From assembly GCF_900103035.1 (NCBI RefSeq), contig NZ_FMWO01000031.1:1-37565 (forward strand): DNA of 37,565 bases, given 5' to 3'. Below the pieces are notes generated by a model. It ran no database searches, had not been told where the DNA came from, and saw only the letters and a list, made by a program, of their open reading frames with translations. The translations under genes were made by a program, and so were the position numbers. This document shows positions 1-7,481 of the stretch, piece by piece (the first letter of the stretch is position 1; the number at the start of each line of letters is the position of its first letter). Origin of the DNA: Nitrosomonas mobilis. GTDB taxonomy: Bacteria > Pseudomonadota > Gammaproteobacteria > Burkholderiales > Nitrosomonadaceae.

Positions 1-645
1 TACGGAATTAGCTATCGTGAATTGGAAGAAATGATGTTGGAGCGTGGATTTGAAGTCGATCACACAACGCTTTATCGTTGGGTTCAACATTATGCACCCG
101 AAATGGAAAAACGCATGCGGTGGTACTACAAGCCGACGATGGGCTACAGCTGGCGGGTAGATGAAACCTATGTGAAGGTTAAAGGGAAATGGACATATTT
201 GTACCGAGCTATTGATAAGCACGGTGACACGATTGATTTCTATCTTTCACCTACCCGTAATAAGAAAGCCGCCAAACGGTTTCTAGGCAAAGCGCTCAAA
301 TCCATAAAACCATGGGCACATCCGCAGACAATTAATACAGATAAAGCGCCGACTTTCGGTCCTGCCATTGATGAGTTGAAGGAAGAAGGGAAATGCCCTG
401 AGGATACGGTACACCGGCAGGTAAAGTACTTGAACAATATTGTCGAGGCTGATCATGGAAAACTCAAACAGCTGATAAATCCCGTACGCGGGTTCAAATC
501 CATGAAGACCGCCTATGCAACGATCAAGGGGTTTGAACTCATGCACATGTTCAAGAAAGGACAGATGGATGCATGGAAATATGGGCAAGGTCTCATAGGA
601 GAAATCCGTCTTATTGAAAGACAATTCGATATTTACACCGCATAA
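1..645 (+). CDS. IS6-family transposase, 5' end outside the window
   Basis: This is a DDE transposase that would mobilise its own element by replicative (cointegrate) transposition. The frame is open from base 1 (YGISYRELEEMM...), so the gene begins before the window; the TTG at 22 is not a real start. The visible part holds the end of the helix-turn-helix region (DHTTLYRWVQHYAPE) and then the catalytic core. The first Asp is in WRVDETYVKVKGKW, the second in INTDKAPTF, and the Glu in NNIVEADHGKLKQ. The C-terminal GFELMHMFKKGQ block is typical of the IS6/IS26/IS240 family. About 214 codons are visible against a usual 230-240, so only some 20 residues are missing. No frameshift is seen and the copy may be active. 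The terminal inverted repeat lies 35 bp past the stop. Confidence 0.95.
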   Translation, partial: YGISYRELEEMMLERGFEVDHTTLYRWVQHYAPEMEKRMRWYYKPTMGYSWRVDETYVKVKGKWTYLYRAIDKHGDTIDFYLSPTRNKKAAKRFLGKALKSIKPWAHPQTINTDKAPTFGPAIDELKEEGKCPEDTVHRQVKYLNNIVEADHGKLKQLINPVRGFKSMKTAYATIKGFELMHMFKKGQMDAWKYGQGLIGEIRLIERQFDIYTA

Positions 646-680
646 TCAAAAATATCAGAGATTTACTCTAGCCAACGCTA

Positions 681-697
681 TTTTTTGCAACAGAGCC
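681..697 (+). repeat. Right terminal inverted repeat of the IS6-family element
   Basis: Read on the minus strand this is GGCTCTGTTGCAAAAAA, which matches the GG(C/T)(A/T)CTGTTGCAAA-type ends of IS6/IS26 relatives. It fixes the right boundary of the element. Confidence 0.88.
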
Positions 698-1910
698 AGA
701 TAAAGGCAATCCAGATAGGTTTACTTTCAGTCCGGACGGCACGTTGATTGCTGCGAGCGGCGATGGTGCGGTGCTGGTCTGGCAAGCAGGAAAGAAAAAA
801 GCCGTGCGCTTGGGTGATTTTCAGACAGATAGTGTGGAGGCTTCTGTCGCCTTCAGTCCGGACAGCTCTCGTTTATTAGTTCCTAGCGACGTGTATAAGG
901 GTGAAGCTTACCTGTATGACGCCAAAACCTTTGAGCAGCTGCTGACATTTTCTCCTGTCTTTCCTGTAGGCGATTTGTACGACGAGCTGGCTCAGTTTTC
1001 GCCTGATGGATCTAAAATCATGGTAATAAGCGGAAAAAGCGAGAATGGCAATTGGAATGGTAGCTTCGCTCGAATCTGGGATGCAGTGCGTGGTAAAGAA
1101 CTCGCGGTTATCGGCCCTCATAAGAATTTACATTATTCAGCTTTCGTAGGAAAAGGGGATCGGGTGATGACGGCTGGAGGCTCATTCATTCGTTTTTGGA
1201 ACACGGAAAACGGGGCACCGCTCGTGGAGATCCGAGTACGAGAGGGTGACGGAGGGGTGGTTCGAGCTACGGCCAGTCCCGATGGGTCGCTAGTGGCGGC
1301 AGGAAATGCTTGGAGTCGCGCTGCCGTGTGGGATACGCACACCGGTGACTTGGTCACCGAACTCAAAGGAGCGCGGGAAAATACAAACGTGCATGGGTTT
1401 ACACTGGACGGGCAGTATGTTGTGACGAGCGATGACGTCGGCACCATCGGGCTGTGGCATCCGAGAAGCGGGCAGTTAATACGAACAATCCATGGCCCGG
1501 AAGTGGAAAACTCCTTATTCAACATCTCTGTTTCAGGTCGGTATCTCCTGGCTTCTAGCAATGACCTGACCCTCCGGTTGTGGGATATAGAGACGGGCTC
1601 CCTCTTGTTCCTCACTGATCTCGAACCGTACTGGACAAAGAAAGTTAACATACCAAAACGACTTCTTTTTCCATCTTCGATACTGCGCCCGACCGGTAAC
1701 CAGGTCCTGGCGCATATCGCACAGGCTGAACCTGGCCTGGTTTTCGATCTCCCTTACAAAAACTTCGAGGAAGTAATCGAGGCCGCTTATGCTGCGGTCC
1801 CCTACCGTTTCACGAACGACGAGCGGAAGGAACTGGTGCTAGATCTGTTCGGACGGCCTGATCCGAGGGTGACAGACTTTGAGCTACTGACTGCTGATGT
1901 GCGTCGTTGA
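698..1910 (+). pseudogene. WD40-repeat protein, 5' end removed by the IS6 insertion
   Basis: WD40 repeats fold into a beta-propeller used for protein-protein contacts. The open frame runs from the IS junction (PDKGNPDRFTFSPDGTL...) to TGA at 1910. About seven WD-like blades are visible, with recurring FSPDG.../...LVWQ, ARIWD, AAVWD, IGLWH and LRLWD signatures. About 390 residues of propeller remain, followed by an alpha-helical tail (ERKELVLDLFGRPDP). The normal start and any N-terminal effector domain (kinase, caspase-like, TIR or NACHT modules are common partners) are lost or lie beyond the IS. A stop at 669-671 prevents read-through from the element. TTG at 744 is the first possible re-start, but no ribosome site supports it. 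Partner and function are unknown. Confidence 0.8.
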
Positions 1911-1928
1911 TTTTTGGTGAGTTTAAAC

Positions 1929-2017
1929 GGTTCTGTCGCATTAAGCGAATTTCTAATAAATATATCTATGATTTAATAGAATAAAAATTACCAAGAATTG
2001 CTTAATGCGACAGAACC
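1929..2017. mobile_element. 89-bp MITE-like element with 18-bp perfect terminal inverted repeats
   Basis: The left end GGTTCTGTCGCATTAAGC (1929-1946) is the exact reverse complement of the right end (2000-2017). The 53-bp centre is AT-rich and non-coding. The ends share 10 of the first 12 bases with the IS6 repeat at 681-697 (GGyTCTGTyGCA), which suggests mobilisation by a related transposase. No 8-bp flanking duplication is visible (GTTTAAAC on the left, TCGAATAG on the right). It could also be an internally deleted IS remnant. Confidence 0.62.
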
Positions 2018-2065
2018 TCGAATAGTACCGTCAGCAGCTTGTTTTTTGCCGCCATCGTTTATAAC

Positions 2066-2467
2066 TTAAACTTCATTCATCCAATCTTCGATAGTCAAGA
2101 TACCATCGGGAACTAGGCTGAATGCTTTATCATGGGTGACAAGTATTGTATTGGCGGCTATTGCATGCGCGGCGATCATCATGTCGAGTGCCCCAAGTGT
2201 AATGCCAACCGACATGCAAGAAGCGCGTAAATCGCCATAAACGGTGGCAGCTTGCTCTTCCCAGGGCAATGTCTCAACACGAAATAGAAATTCCCGGATA
2301 AGTTTTGCAAGGGTGGCCGGATGTCCCTTGCGGGCTAAGCCATATAAAAGCTCGCCTTGTGTGACTGCGGATATGGTAATACTGCCCATCGGCAGCGCCG
2401 CCAGCCGGTGTCGAATCTCCGGGGGATGGCTTTTGATAATATAACTGGCCATATTTGTATCCAGCAT
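2066..2467 (-). CDS. vapC: VapC/FitB-type PIN-domain toxin, no antitoxin gene visible
   Basis: PIN-domain toxins of this type are Mg2+-dependent RNases that cut tRNA or rRNA and are normally held inactive by a VapB antitoxin. The 133-residue protein has standard length and all four acidic positions: Asp in MLDTNMASY, Glu in TQGELLYGL, Asp in GALDMMIAAHA and Asp in LVTHDKAF. I place the start at the ATG at 2467 because the family begins MLDTN. The same frame is open upstream to an ATG at 2638, giving a 190-residue ORF whose first 57 residues are YfdX sequence. No clear Shine-Dalgarno precedes 2467 and no vapB lies beside it. The toxin may therefore be orphaned, translated as a chimera, or no longer expressed. 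Confidence 0.85.
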   Translation of the reverse strand: MLDTNMASYIIKSHPPEIRHRLAALPMGSITISAVTQGELLYGLARKGHPATLAKLIREFLFRVETLPWEEQAATVYGDLRASCMSVGITLGALDMMIAAHAIAANTILVTHDKAFSLVPDGILTIEDWMNEV

Positions 2468-3002
2468 AATCTTGTCTATCGTTACCACCAGTGTATTAAG
2501 TGCTGCTTGCAATTCCACCTTCGCCTCACCGAACTTGCCTTCGCCAATCAATGGTGTGATCGCTTTGATCGCAGCCGGATAAGTGGCCAGAGGAATATTG
2601 GTGGTGCGAAAAACCATCTCGCTCGCCAGGTTTGCCACGAGCAGTCGAGCCTGTTGAACCTTACCGTCTTCGATAAAATCCTCCGCCTCCTAGATGACGT
2701 CCTTAATTGTGTCCGGGCTCGCCAATAAATCGTATATCACCACATCAACGTCCACAGGGGCCAATGCCAGTTTTGGATCCCTTGCCAAAATCGACTCCAA
2801 GCTTACCTGTGGTCGGCGCTAATGCCTACAAGGCCTCATCGACAGCCTTCTTTTCGACCTGCGGTTGTACTGATTGGCTGGCTTTCGATTGCGTCTCTGT
2901 CTTGGCAGGCAATGTTGAGTCTTCGGCAAACACAGGCGATGACATAACAACCGCTATGCTTAACAAGGCTGTACCAAATAACTTATCCAGAAGGCTTTTC
3001 AT
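2468..3002 (-). pseudogene. yfdX: yfdX remnant, truncated by fusion to vapC
   Basis: YfdX-family proteins are secreted all-helical proteins, linked in enterobacteria to acid and drug stress. The remnant has a good ribosome site (AAAGGAGAG), an ATG at 3002 and a clear signal peptide (MKSLLDKLFGTALLSIAVVMSSPVFA; cleavage after VFA). An in-frame TAG at 2826-2828 ends this frame. A single-base insertion near the TTGKL/LESILARDP boundary shifts the frame. The conserved DPKLALAPVDVDVVIYDLL block then follows, with a second TAG at 2690-2692, and then FRTTNIPLATYPAAIKAI and LQAALNTLVVT. At that point, where family members continue with a conserved tail, the sequence jumps into vapC. A stretch between DEAL and TTGKL also looks deleted. 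The gene is dead, but its last 57 codons are still open in frame with the toxin. Confidence 0.8.
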
Positions 3003-3235
3003 CATATCTCTCCTTTATCGTAAGTTTCTATTCAAACGTTGGTTTTGTAATTCTCACCCAATTTAGCCTTCGATTTCGCCCACAGGCTTGGGTAGACCGG
3101 CGAGCTTGCACAGGACGGTAACGGACCTTTTTTGATATAACTCATACAGACGGTAATTGTCAAGCTATACCTCTCGCTAATCAAAATTTGATTTAGGAGT
3201 GCACGATAACCGGCTGATTTATTTATAATCAGTCC

Positions 3236-3622
3236 ATGTCAAATTGTTATCCCCTAACACAACAAGAACTCGACGAGCTGGAGTACGAGCATCGCCATAC
3301 CAGCGACAAGTGGTATGTGGATCGGATCAAGGGCGTGTACTTGCTGGCCAGTCGACCGAGTCGCGCAGGGCGCTGATGATAGATCGGGAAAATGTGCGCA
3401 ACCATCACAAGCGCTACCGTAAAGGCGGACCGATCAAAAAAAGGAACGCCACCCTTTTTCCATAAAATCGACCTGGCTTTCCTGCCGCCTTATGCGCCGA
3501 ATCTCAACTTGATCGAGCGGTTTTGGAAATTTTCTAAGAAAACCGTACTGCATGGGCGCTACTACGAAACCTTTTCCCAATTCAAAACAGCGTGCGACAA
3601 CTTCTTTGCCGGACTAAACTAG
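3236..3622 (+). pseudogene. IS630-family transposase remnant with internal deletion
   Basis: Three pieces of one IS630-type protein lie in successive frames. The N-terminus starts at ATG 3236 (MSNCYPLTQQELDEL...DRIKGVYLLAS). A helix-turn-helix piece in the next frame reads ALMIDRENVRNHHKRYRKGG. A C-terminal piece in the third frame reads IDLAFLPPYAPNLNLIERFW...YYETFSQFKTACDNFF. The last contains the LPPYAPNLNLIE block with the catalytic Glu. About 130 codons remain of the usual 330-350, so the central catalytic domain is deleted. Another fragment of an IS630-type transposase lies at 18.15 kb. Confidence 0.82.
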
Positions 3623-3714
3623 AACCACGCCTCGCTACGCTCGCTATTGACCGATCGCTCCCAAAGCATCGGTCACGCTTGAATGTCAAAATTTGAAGTG
3701 CGGTATGTATAATA

Positions 3715-4057
3715 CATAGGGTAAACGCCTTTGAGATCGCCGACATAGAACATATCTTTGAACCCAAGTAACCGGGATGGGTTTCTTCAATTTCTCCCAG
3801 GCTTCAACATCGCACTTCTTTTTTCAAATGCAGAAACTTGTGTATCACTGAGGATAATGCCGTCATCTGCTACTTCGGCCCCAAGTACTTTTAGGCGTTT
3901 TTTTGAAATTCTCCAGGTTATGGCACCGCCAAATAGAGCGTACGTCACTGTCTGATACAAATACACCTTTCTTACGCAGTCTATTGCTGGTTCGGTGTTG
4001 ACCGTGTGCAGATTGATCAGCTGGATAGACTACTACCGCTTGTGCTATCGCTTCATC
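3715..4057 (-). pseudogene. IS481-type (integrase-core) transposase remnant with multiple frameshifts
   Basis: Reading leftward from about 4057 the minus strand gives SAHGQHRTSNRLRKKG, VFVSDSDVRSIWRCHNL and ENFKK. One base on, in another frame, it gives RLKVLGAEVADDGIILSDTQ. After further shifts it gives GEIEETHPGYLGS and KDMFYVGDLKGV. This order matches the linker between the DNA-binding and rve catalytic domains of IS481-type transposases (HGQxRxSNELRKKGxFxS, VRSIWxRHxLxNFKxRLKALE, GEIExxHPGYLGSQDTFYVGTLKGV). At least three frameshifts are needed and neither end of the protein is present. The family name is from memory; the homology itself is clear in four separate blocks. Confidence 0.7.
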
Positions 4058-4229
4058 AACACGATATTAGTTTCTTCAGATTTTACTTTATATCCCTCGG
4101 AAGCCCCTATAATTTCGCCATTACTTACTTTTAAACGGAAGAGACGCTCTACAGCACTGGCCAAACAGTTCGTGTGGACGATGGCAGAACATGGGGCGAT
4201 TTTGACTTACTTATAAAAGGATGCCCTAG

Positions 4230-5786
4230 ATGCTTGAAGCCGTATGGATAGGCTTTGCCTTCAGTATCGGATTACTGGTACGGTTCATTGGGTTGCCACC
4301 TCTCGTTGGCTATCTCGTTGCTGGTTTCGTCATCGCCTCCGTCTCGGACAGGATCGGAATGCCCAGTGAGGATGGAGAGATCCTGAGTCACGTTTCTCAT
4401 CTTGGGGTTCTACTGCTATTGTTCACCGTAGGCCTCAAGCTCAACGTGCGCAATCTCGTGAAGACGGAAGTTATTGGCGGCTGTACTTCCCACTTCACAC
4501 TCTCGGTTGTGCTGTTTACGCCGATCATTGCGTTGTTCTTCGACGTCACGCTCTACAGCGCGATCCTCCTCGCCATAGCCCTGTCCTTCTCCAGCACGGT
4601 ACTGGCCGCGAAAATATTAGAAACTAAACGCGAGCTGCGTGCCTTCCATGGTCGTGTGGCGATCGGCATCCTTGTAGCACAGGACCTCATCGCCCTGGTG
4701 GTGATGAGTGTTGCCAGCGGCACCACCCCATCAGTATGGACGCTAGGGGTCTTCGCACTGCCCTTGCTGCGACCGCTCCTTTTTAAACTCATGGACGCCA
4801 GCGGCCACGAAGATCTGCTAATGCTGTTCGGACTACTGCTCGCCCTTGTGATTGGAGGCTATGGTTTTGAACTAGTTGGCCTGAGCTCCGAACTCGGCGC
4901 GCTGGTATTCGGAGGGATGCTCGCCAAGCATCCCCGTGCCAGCGAATTATCGAAGTCGCTGTGGAGTATCAAGGAATTCTTCCTCGTGGGCTTCTTCCTC
5001 GAGATCGGCGTCGGTGGCCTGCCGGACGCCGATGCATGGTGGTTTGCGATTGCGATGACGGCGTTACTGCCGCTGAAGGCGGTCTTGTTCTTCCTGTTAC
5101 TCGTGTCCTTCAAATTACGTGCGCGTAGTGCCTTCCTGTCTGGCCTAAGCCTCAGTAATTACAGCGAATTTGGTCTCATTGTGGCCAGTGTGGCGCTGCC
5201 AGAATGGCTGGTGCCTCTGGCCCTTACCGTGGCTCTATCCTTCGTGGTCTCCGCACCGCTCAATCGAGTTGCCCATCCGCTGTATGAACGCTTCGCCCGA
5301 CGCCTGATCCCTTTCGAACGAAATATCCGTCATCCCGACGAACAGCCGGTCTCTCTCGGCTACGCCGATGTCCTCATCATGGGCATGGGCCGCACCGGGA
5401 CTGCCGCATACAAGTACTTGCAGGACAGTTGCCAGATCGTGGCACTCGATTCGGACCCTGCGCGTGTGCTCAAGTGTACGGAAGATGGTTATAATATTTT
5501 CTTCGCCGACGCGGAGGACCAGATGTTTTGGGAGGACTTGGACTTCGGCAAGGTGCGCGCGGTAATTCTTAGCCTGAATGAGGCCGAAGCTAAACGCATC
5601 GCTACACAGAAATTGCGCCAGGCTGGCTTCGAAGGCATCATCGTATCCCACAGTATGCACGAGGACGAGGCCGCCCAAATCATCGCCGCCGGTGCCGATC
5701 AGGCCTATCTCACCATGTCTGAGGCAGGCGTGGGTTTGGCCGAACACGTCCGCCAGAAAATCATGCCCCCACGAGTGCATAGATAA
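4230..5786 (+). CDS. Kef-type monovalent cation/proton antiporter with C-terminal TrkA-N (RCK) domain
   Basis: This inner-membrane CPA2-family protein would exchange K+ or Na+ for protons. The N-terminal ~370 residues are a chain of hydrophobic segments of the Na_H_exchanger type, opening with FIGLPPLVGYLVAGF. A soluble Rossmann-fold RCK domain from about residue 378 (VLIMGMGRTGTAAYKYL, then VALDSDP) would bind nucleotide and gate transport. At 518 residues it is shorter than KefB/KefC (~600) and resembles the short 'cation:proton antiporter family' group. The ATG at 4230 follows AAAAGGA at a good distance. The gene stands alone: decayed transposases lie upstream and the convergent fliA downstream, with 82 bp between them. 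The substrate cannot be read from the sequence. Confidence 0.88.
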   Translation: MLEAVWIGFAFSIGLLVRFIGLPPLVGYLVAGFVIASVSDRIGMPSEDGEILSHVSHLGVLLLLFTVGLKLNVRNLVKTEVIGGCTSHFTLSVVLFTPIIALFFDVTLYSAILLAIALSFSSTVLAAKILETKRELRAFHGRVAIGILVAQDLIALVVMSVASGTTPSVWTLGVFALPLLRPLLFKLMDASGHEDLLMLFGLLLALVIGGYGFELVGLSSELGALVFGGMLAKHPRASELSKSLWSIKEFFLVGFFLEIGVGGLPDADAWWFAIAMTALLPLKAVLFFLLLVSFKLRARSAFLSGLSLSNYSEFGLIVASVALPEWLVPLALTVALSFVVSAPLNRVAHPLYERFARRLIPFERNIRHPDEQPVSLGYADVLIMGMGRTGTAAYKYLQDSCQIVALDSDPARVLKCTEDGYNIFFADAEDQMFWEDLDFGKVRAVILSLNEAEAKRIATQKLRQAGFEGIIVSHSMHEDEAAQIIAAGADQAYLTMSEAGVGLAEHVRQKIMPPRVHR

Positions 5787-5868
5787 AAAGGAGACGCCAC
5801 CCTGTATTATTCTTTCTCGCCGATTTCCTCACTGCGTGGAAGGGTAGCGCCACAAAAAATTTGTTTTT

Positions 5869-6591
5869 CTATTTGGATCTTAGGCGAGTTCGCAAACGGG
5901 CAATGGCCTGAGTGTGCAATTGGCATACGCGTGATTCACTAACACCCAGCACTTCGCCAATCTCACGCAGATTCATTTCCTCTTCGTAATGCATCCCCAT
6001 CACCAGTTTTTCTCTAGGCGGTAGTTTATCGATCGCATCGACCAACATTTCGCGCAAATTTTTTTCCAATAACTGATCAAATGGCTGATTATCCTGAGTA
6101 CCGCACAAGCGATCCAGAAAATGATCTTCATCTTCTTCCTGAAAATCCTCGTAATAAATCAATTGCCCACCACGCGCCTCCTGCAGGGCTTCCTGATAAT
6201 CTCCCAGTGTCATATTCAGTTCTTGCGATAGTTCCTGCTCACTGGGCGGATGTCCCAGTCGCTGTTCCAGCGTACGCATTGCGGCTTCGATCTGGCGCAT
6301 TTTTTTACGCAGACTGCGTGGAAGCCAGTCCGCCTCTCTCAATTCGTCGAGAATCGAGCCGCGAATCCGCTGCGCTGCATAGCTTTCAAATTGCCGGCCA
6401 TAGGAGCCTTCATAGCGACCAATCGCATCCAGCAAACCAATCATCCCGGCCTGAATCAGATCATCCACCTGAACACTGGCGGGCAGCTTGGCCATCATGT
6501 GATAGGCAATCCGCTTGACCAGCGGGGTGTGCTCGGTAATAAGCTGCTCTTTGTTAATCGTGCCGGTTTCGGTATACATAAGCTCGCTCAT
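5869..6591 (-). CDS. fliA: RNA polymerase sigma-28 factor for flagellar genes
   Basis: FliA directs RNA polymerase to late flagellar and chemotaxis promoters. The 240-residue length is typical. Sigma region 2 is seen in DDLIQAGMIGLLDAIGRYE and FESYAAQRIRGSILDELRE. Region 3 is around WLPRSLRKKMRQIE, and the region 4 helix-turn-helix near the C-terminus reads LREIGEVLGVSESRVCQLH. The start overlaps the end of flhG by 4 bases (ATGA), indicating translational coupling, and it is the last gene of the flhBAFG-fliA operon. In many flagellated bacteria FliA is held by FlgM until the hook is complete; flgM is not in this window. Confidence 0.97.
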   Translation of the reverse strand: MSELMYTETGTINKEQLITEHTPLVKRIAYHMMAKLPASVQVDDLIQAGMIGLLDAIGRYEGSYGRQFESYAAQRIRGSILDELREADWLPRSLRKKMRQIEAAMRTLEQRLGHPPSEQELSQELNMTLGDYQEALQEARGGQLIYYEDFQEEDEDHFLDRLCGTQDNQPFDQLLEKNLREMLVDAIDKLPPREKLVMGMHYEEEMNLREIGEVLGVSESRVCQLHTQAIARLRTRLRSK

Positions 6592-7481
6592 ACGGTGAAA
6601 TCCACTTTATCGATATGACTGGTTCGAATCAGGCGTTGCATGAAGTTTTCAACGCCATCGTCCTGGTTGCCGGGGTAGGCGCTACGTAACAAACCATCCG
6701 CCAGATGACGGTAACTGGTTGCCGATAATGAATCCGGAAAAATATCGACAACGGACTGACAGAGATGGGAGGCACGCTGTAATTTGTCATCGAATGGGAT
6801 GCAACCCAGCGATTCCAGTCTGACAGACAGGTGTTTGCGTGCTACGGCTGCCACATTATCAAAAATAGCCTGCCCGACAGCTATTGAAGCGACTTTATTG
6901 ACCAGCATCAGAAAATCGCGCCGCGCATATTCCTGGCTGATCAGTTTGATTAATGCGTAGGCATCCGTAATGGATTGACCGGAGCCTGACAGTACAATCA
7001 GCACTTGCTGCGAGGCCAGACTGAGCGAAACCACACGACTTGCGGCACCGATGGCGGTATCAATCAGGACGACATCCACCAGTTGCGAAATCTCGCCGAA
7101 GCTGTTGATCAGCCAGTCCTGATCGCGCGGCATCAGCTTTGCCAGCGAGTGAATGCCGCGCATGGCCGTCAGCACCTGAACGCCTCCGGGGCCGCGAGTT
7201 ATGACTTCATCCAGCAATTTGTCGCGATTGATAACGTGCTGCAAGTCATAGCGTGCCTTGAGACCAAGATTGGCATTGACATCGTTGTGGCGCGGATTTT
7301 CATCCAGAATAAGTACACGCTTGCCAATTCTGGTCAGCGCCATTGCCAGATTGATCACGGTACTGGTTTTGCCGACGCCTGTTCTGCCGCCCACCACCGC
7401 AAACACTCGCACGCCTTGTTCAGCACCCAGCGCTGCTAATTGCCGCAGACCAGATGCCTGATCTGCCTGACGATTAATCAT
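6588..7481 (-). CDS. flhG: FlhG/FleN MinD-like ATPase controlling flagellar number
   Basis: FlhG is a membrane-associated P-loop ATPase of the MinD/ParA class. It counteracts FlhF and limits the number of flagella. The P-loop lies at residues 31-40 (GGRTGVGKTS), followed by INLAMALTRIGKRVLILDENP, then VVLIDTAIGAASRVVSLSLAS and the family's ITDAYALIKLISQ block. The signature lysine of the usual GKGGVGKT motif is Arg here and the next Gly is Thr; the catalytic GVGKT is intact. At 297 residues its length is normal. The start overlaps the end of flhF by 8 bases. The place between flhF and fliA supports the identification. Confidence 0.93.
   Translation of the reverse strand: MINRQADQASGLRQLAALGAEQGVRVFAVVGGRTGVGKTSTVINLAMALTRIGKRVLILDENPRHNDVNANLGLKARYDLQHVINRDKLLDEVITRGPGGVQVLTAMRGIHSLAKLMPRDQDWLINSFGEISQLVDVVLIDTAIGAASRVVSLSLASQQVLIVLSGSGQSITDAYALIKLISQEYARRDFLMLVNKVASIAVGQAIFDNVAAVARKHLSVRLESLGCIPFDDKLQRASHLCQSVVDIFPDSLSATSYRHLADGLLRSAYPGNQDDGVENFMQRLIRTSHIDKVDFTV

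Larger units (their letters stand above)
1..697 (+). mobile_element. IS6-family insertion sequence, right part
   Basis: The element consists of the transposase gene plus 52 bp of non-coding tail ending in its right terminal inverted repeat. The left end lies outside the window, so an 8-bp target duplication cannot be checked. The base after the repeat continues directly into the coding frame of a WD40 protein, which marks 697/698 as the insertion junction. Confidence 0.88.

Noticed and set aside
2357..3066. Two plus-strand ORFs (123 and 119 codons)
   Set aside because: They are antisense to vapC and the yfdX remnant, both of which carry strong family signatures on the minus strand.
3995..4216. 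73-codon plus-strand ORF just before the Kef-type gene
   Set aside because: Its first part is the complement of the IS481-type remnant and it shows no family features; it looks like a chance open frame.
1..4229. A new defence island (WD40 protein, toxin, mobile elements)
   Set aside because: Only one intact non-transposase gene (vapC) remains; the other parts are truncated or decayed, so no complete system is supported.
5235..5780. 181-codon minus-strand ORF
   Set aside because: It is antisense to the RCK domain of the Kef-type antiporter.
5787..5868. Possible bidirectional terminator between the Kef-type gene and fliA
   Set aside because: Only a very weak ACAAA/TTTGT pairing before a T-run is seen; not good enough to call.
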